From assembly GCF_030269665.1 (NCBI RefSeq), contig NZ_BSTS01000016.1, positions 62,001 to 126,000 of the forward strand: a stretch of DNA of 64,000 nt, given 5' to 3'. Positions within the stretch are counted from its first letter, which is position 1. Every line of letters starts with the position of its first letter. The notes under the pieces are model-generated. The model was not told where the DNA came from and did not search any database. It was given only the letters and a program-made list of their open reading frames with translations. A program made the translations under genes and the position numbers. This stretch comes from Actinomycetospora sp. NBRC 106375. Lineage in GTDB: Bacteria; Actinomycetota; Actinomycetes; Mycobacteriales; Pseudonocardiaceae. Positions 62,343 to 64,000 of this stretch are shown piece by piece.

Positions 62343-63308
62343 TCAGGGTACGTCGCCGGCCTCGCCCGGCAGCGCGAAGCGGCCGTCCGCGAGCTGCTCG
62401 ACGAGCCCGTCGACGAGCAGCGAGTCGAGGCACCGGGAGCGTTGGGCCGGGTCGGTGAGCCAGGCGGCCTCGAGGGCCTCGGCGGTCACCGGTCCTGGGG
62501 CGCCCCGCAGGACGTCGAGCAGCCGCCCGCGCACCTGCCGGTCCGTCCCGGCCCAGGTCTGCGCCTTGCGGATGGGCCCGTCCCACGCCGGACGGCCGAG
62601 CCGTTGCCAGGCGCAGCGGTCGGCGACAGGGCAGTCGGCGCACCGGGGGCCGCGCGCGACGCAGATCGTCGCGCCCAGCTCCATCAACGCCGCCGACATG
62701 GTCGCCGCGTCGTTCGTCCGGGTCGAGCTCCGCTCCGCTTCGTCTCCCGTCTCGTCGGCCGGCAGCAGCGCCTCGACGTCGGCCAGGTCCCGCGCGGCCG
62801 CGGCACCCGGCTCCGCGCGCCCGTGCACGGCGCGGGCGACGACGCGGCGGACGTTCGTGTCGACGACGGGGACGCGACGGCCGTGGGCGAACGCCGCGAC
62901 GGCCCGCGCGGTGTAGGTGCCGACGCCGGGCAGGGACTCGAGCGTCTCCACGTCCTCGGGCACGACGTCGTCGTGCTCGGACGTGATCGCCTGCGCCGCC
63001 GCGTGCAGGCGCAGCGCCCGGCGGGGGTAGCCGAGCTTGCCCCAGGCCCGCAGCACGTCCGAGGCCGGCGCCGCGGCCATCGCCGACGGGCGGGGCCAGC
63101 GCTCGAGCCACGCCCGCCACGGCTCCTCGACCCGCGCCACGGGCGTCTGCTGCAGCATGATCTCCGAGACCAGGACGCCCCAGGCCGTGGTCCCCGGTCG
63201 GCGCCACGGCAGGTCGCGGGCGTGGGCGCGGAACCAGGGCACGAGGACGTCGGCGAGCGTCCCGGGCCGTGCGGTCGGTGTGGACCCCGGCGTGGTGGTG
63301 GCGGCCAT
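62343..63308 (-). CDS. mutY: A/G-specific adenine DNA glycosylase
   Basis: 321 residues. LPWRRPGTTAWGVLVSEIML begins the glycosylase core; SEIMLQQTPVARV holds the catalytic Glu region, and LPGVGTYTARAVAAFA plus VVDTNVRRVVAR give the helix-hairpin-helix with the catalytic Asp. The 4Fe-4S cluster ligands are in CVARGPRCADCPVADRC. It excises adenine mispaired with 8-oxoguanine. First gene of the mutY-mhuD-sir2 operon and divergent from the last gene. Confidence 0.96.
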   Translation of the reverse strand: MAATTTPGSTPTARPGTLADVLVPWFRAHARDLPWRRPGTTAWGVLVSEIMLQQTPVARVEEPWRAWLERWPRPSAMAAAPASDVLRAWGKLGYPRRALRLHAAAQAITSEHDDVVPEDVETLESLPGVGTYTARAVAAFAHGRRVPVVDTNVRRVVARAVHGRAEPGAAAARDLADVEALLPADETGDEAERSSTRTNDAATMSAALMELGATICVARGPRCADCPVADRCAWQRLGRPAWDGPIRKAQTWAGTDRQVRGRLLDVLRGAPGPVTAEALEAAWLTDPAQRSRCLDSLLVDGLVEQLADGRFALPGEAGDVP

Positions 63309-63419
63309 CGACCGTCGATCCTGCCCCGCGCACCCGCCGTCGCCACCGTCGGGTGAAACGGACCGACGACCGCGTGGTGGTCGGTTGCGCGGAGCGAGCG
63401 CGATCCTACTTTCCGTGAC

Positions 63420-64000
63420 GTGTGGGAGCCGGCCGGACCGCTTCCGCCGTCGGTCTACTGGCGGCGGCGCTGCGTCGCGCTCGGCGTGGTCGTCGCGGTG
63501 CTCGGCGGGATCGTCTGGGCCGTCGTCGGGCTCGCCGGCGGCGGCGAGCCGGACCCCGCGACGGTCGAGGCCCGCGCCCGCGCGGCGGCGATGGCGAGCC
63601 AGCAGACCTCGACGCCTCCGACACCGCCTCCGGGCTCGGGGCCGGGCAGCGAGTCGGGACCGATCGCGGCCGCGTTGCCGTCCGTGATCCCGCCCGGCGG
63701 GGCCCCGGCCCTCACCCCGGGGCCGGACGGCGCCCTCTTCGTGCCCCCGGGCGGCGACGGCTTCCGGAACTTCCTGCCCCCAGGTGTGCCGGCGGGCTCC
63801 TCGGGGCCCCTGCTCGGGCCCGCCGTGACCTCGCCGACGCCCCCGGCCTCAGAGACCCCGCCGTCCGCGACCACGAACCCGACCACGAACCCGACCACGA
63901 CCACCACCGAGCAGCCCACCCCCGCGAGCGCACCGGCACCGGGACCCTGCGCCGACGGCGACCTGCGGGTCACCGCCCGGACCGACGCCCCGAGCTACGC
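63420..64000 (+). CDS. Rv3587c-like membrane protein, 5' part only
   Basis: The frame is open from a GTG at 63420 to the window edge (193 codons visible). LPPSVYWRRRCVALGVVVAV starts a single membrane helix (about 13-38). A long Ala/Pro/Gly/Thr-rich outer linker follows, with a repeated NPTTNPTTTTT stretch, then CADGDLRVTARTDAPSY at the edge, the start of a conserved outer domain. Composition and place next to mutY match Rv3587c, which precedes disA. No clear ribosome binding site. Confidence 0.8.
   Translation, partial: MWEPAGPLPPSVYWRRRCVALGVVVAVLGGIVWAVVGLAGGGEPDPATVEARARAAAMASQQTSTPPTPPPGSGPGSESGPIAAALPSVIPPGGAPALTPGPDGALFVPPGGDGFRNFLPPGVPAGSSGPLLGPAVTSPTPPASETPPSATTNPTTNPTTTTTEQPTPASAPAPGPCADGDLRVTARTDAPSY

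Overview
The window is very GC-rich, uses GTG starts freely, and packs its genes with many 4-base stop/start overlaps. Its core gene order (ppa, dacB, a DUF2342 metalloprotease, tilS, hpt ... ftsH, folE, folP, folB, folK, DUF3180, an Rv3604c-like gene, DUF2520, panC, panD, coaX ... lsr2, clpC ... mhuD, mutY, an Rv3587c-like gene) is the same as the Rv3628-to-Rv3587 block of mycobacteria. This points to a chromosomal segment of an actinobacterium, most probably a Pseudonocardiaceae member (Pseudonocardia/Actinomycetospora-like). The genus is inference.

Layout. 1-24.4 kb is accessory: a TerC fragment, DUF309, pcaB/pcaC (protocatechuate branch), a lipoprotein, a frameshifted hydrolase, an MFS pump, a YoaK-type membrane protein, a YceI protein and a soluble protein of beta-sandwich modules. 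Then come an acyl-CoA dehydrogenase, a DMT permease, two DUF202 proteins, a frameshifted sulfite-oxidase-type enzyme, a Pro/Gly-rich membrane protein, a fatty-acid/acyl-CoA set (thioesterase, LLM oxidoreductase, MaoC, thiolase, enoyl-CoA hydratase) and a marR-MFS operon. 24.4-29.3 kb is the conserved ppa-dacB-DUF2342-tilS-hpt block. 29.4-35.7 kb inserts a MacAB-like export operon and a HerA-like ATPase. 35.9-47.5 kb is ftsH, folate, pantothenate/CoA with a PrsW protease. 47.6-52.1 kb inserts a GAF-type regulator with a divergent aldehyde dehydrogenase-DUF779 pair and a cysteine hydrolase. 52.2-56.4 kb holds lsr2, a Crp-type regulator and clpC. 56.4-64 kb holds an AbiEi/DUF559-like gene, a WYL regulator, YihY, a YcaQ-type protein, sir2-mhuD-mutY and the start of an Rv3587c-like gene.

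Main unusual signals. (1) One subfamily of carboxypeptidase-regulatory-like modules is attached to two MFS pumps, a YoaK protein and a YceI protein, and also forms a free-standing protein; two of these operons share a palindrome-associated 10-mer upstream. (2) At least three families of short palindromic repeats sit at gene ends. One 52-bp family member lies in frame inside tilS, next to its PP-loop. (3) Two genes carry frameshifts; one is explained exactly by an 8-bp tandem duplication. (4) sir2 appears to start at a CTG codon overlapping the mhuD stop. (5) A perfect ClgR-type operator lies upstream of clpC. (6) Several genes look leaderless, with a TAnnnT box 6-8 nt before the start codon.

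No tRNA, rRNA, CRISPR array, prophage or recognisable transposase gene was seen.
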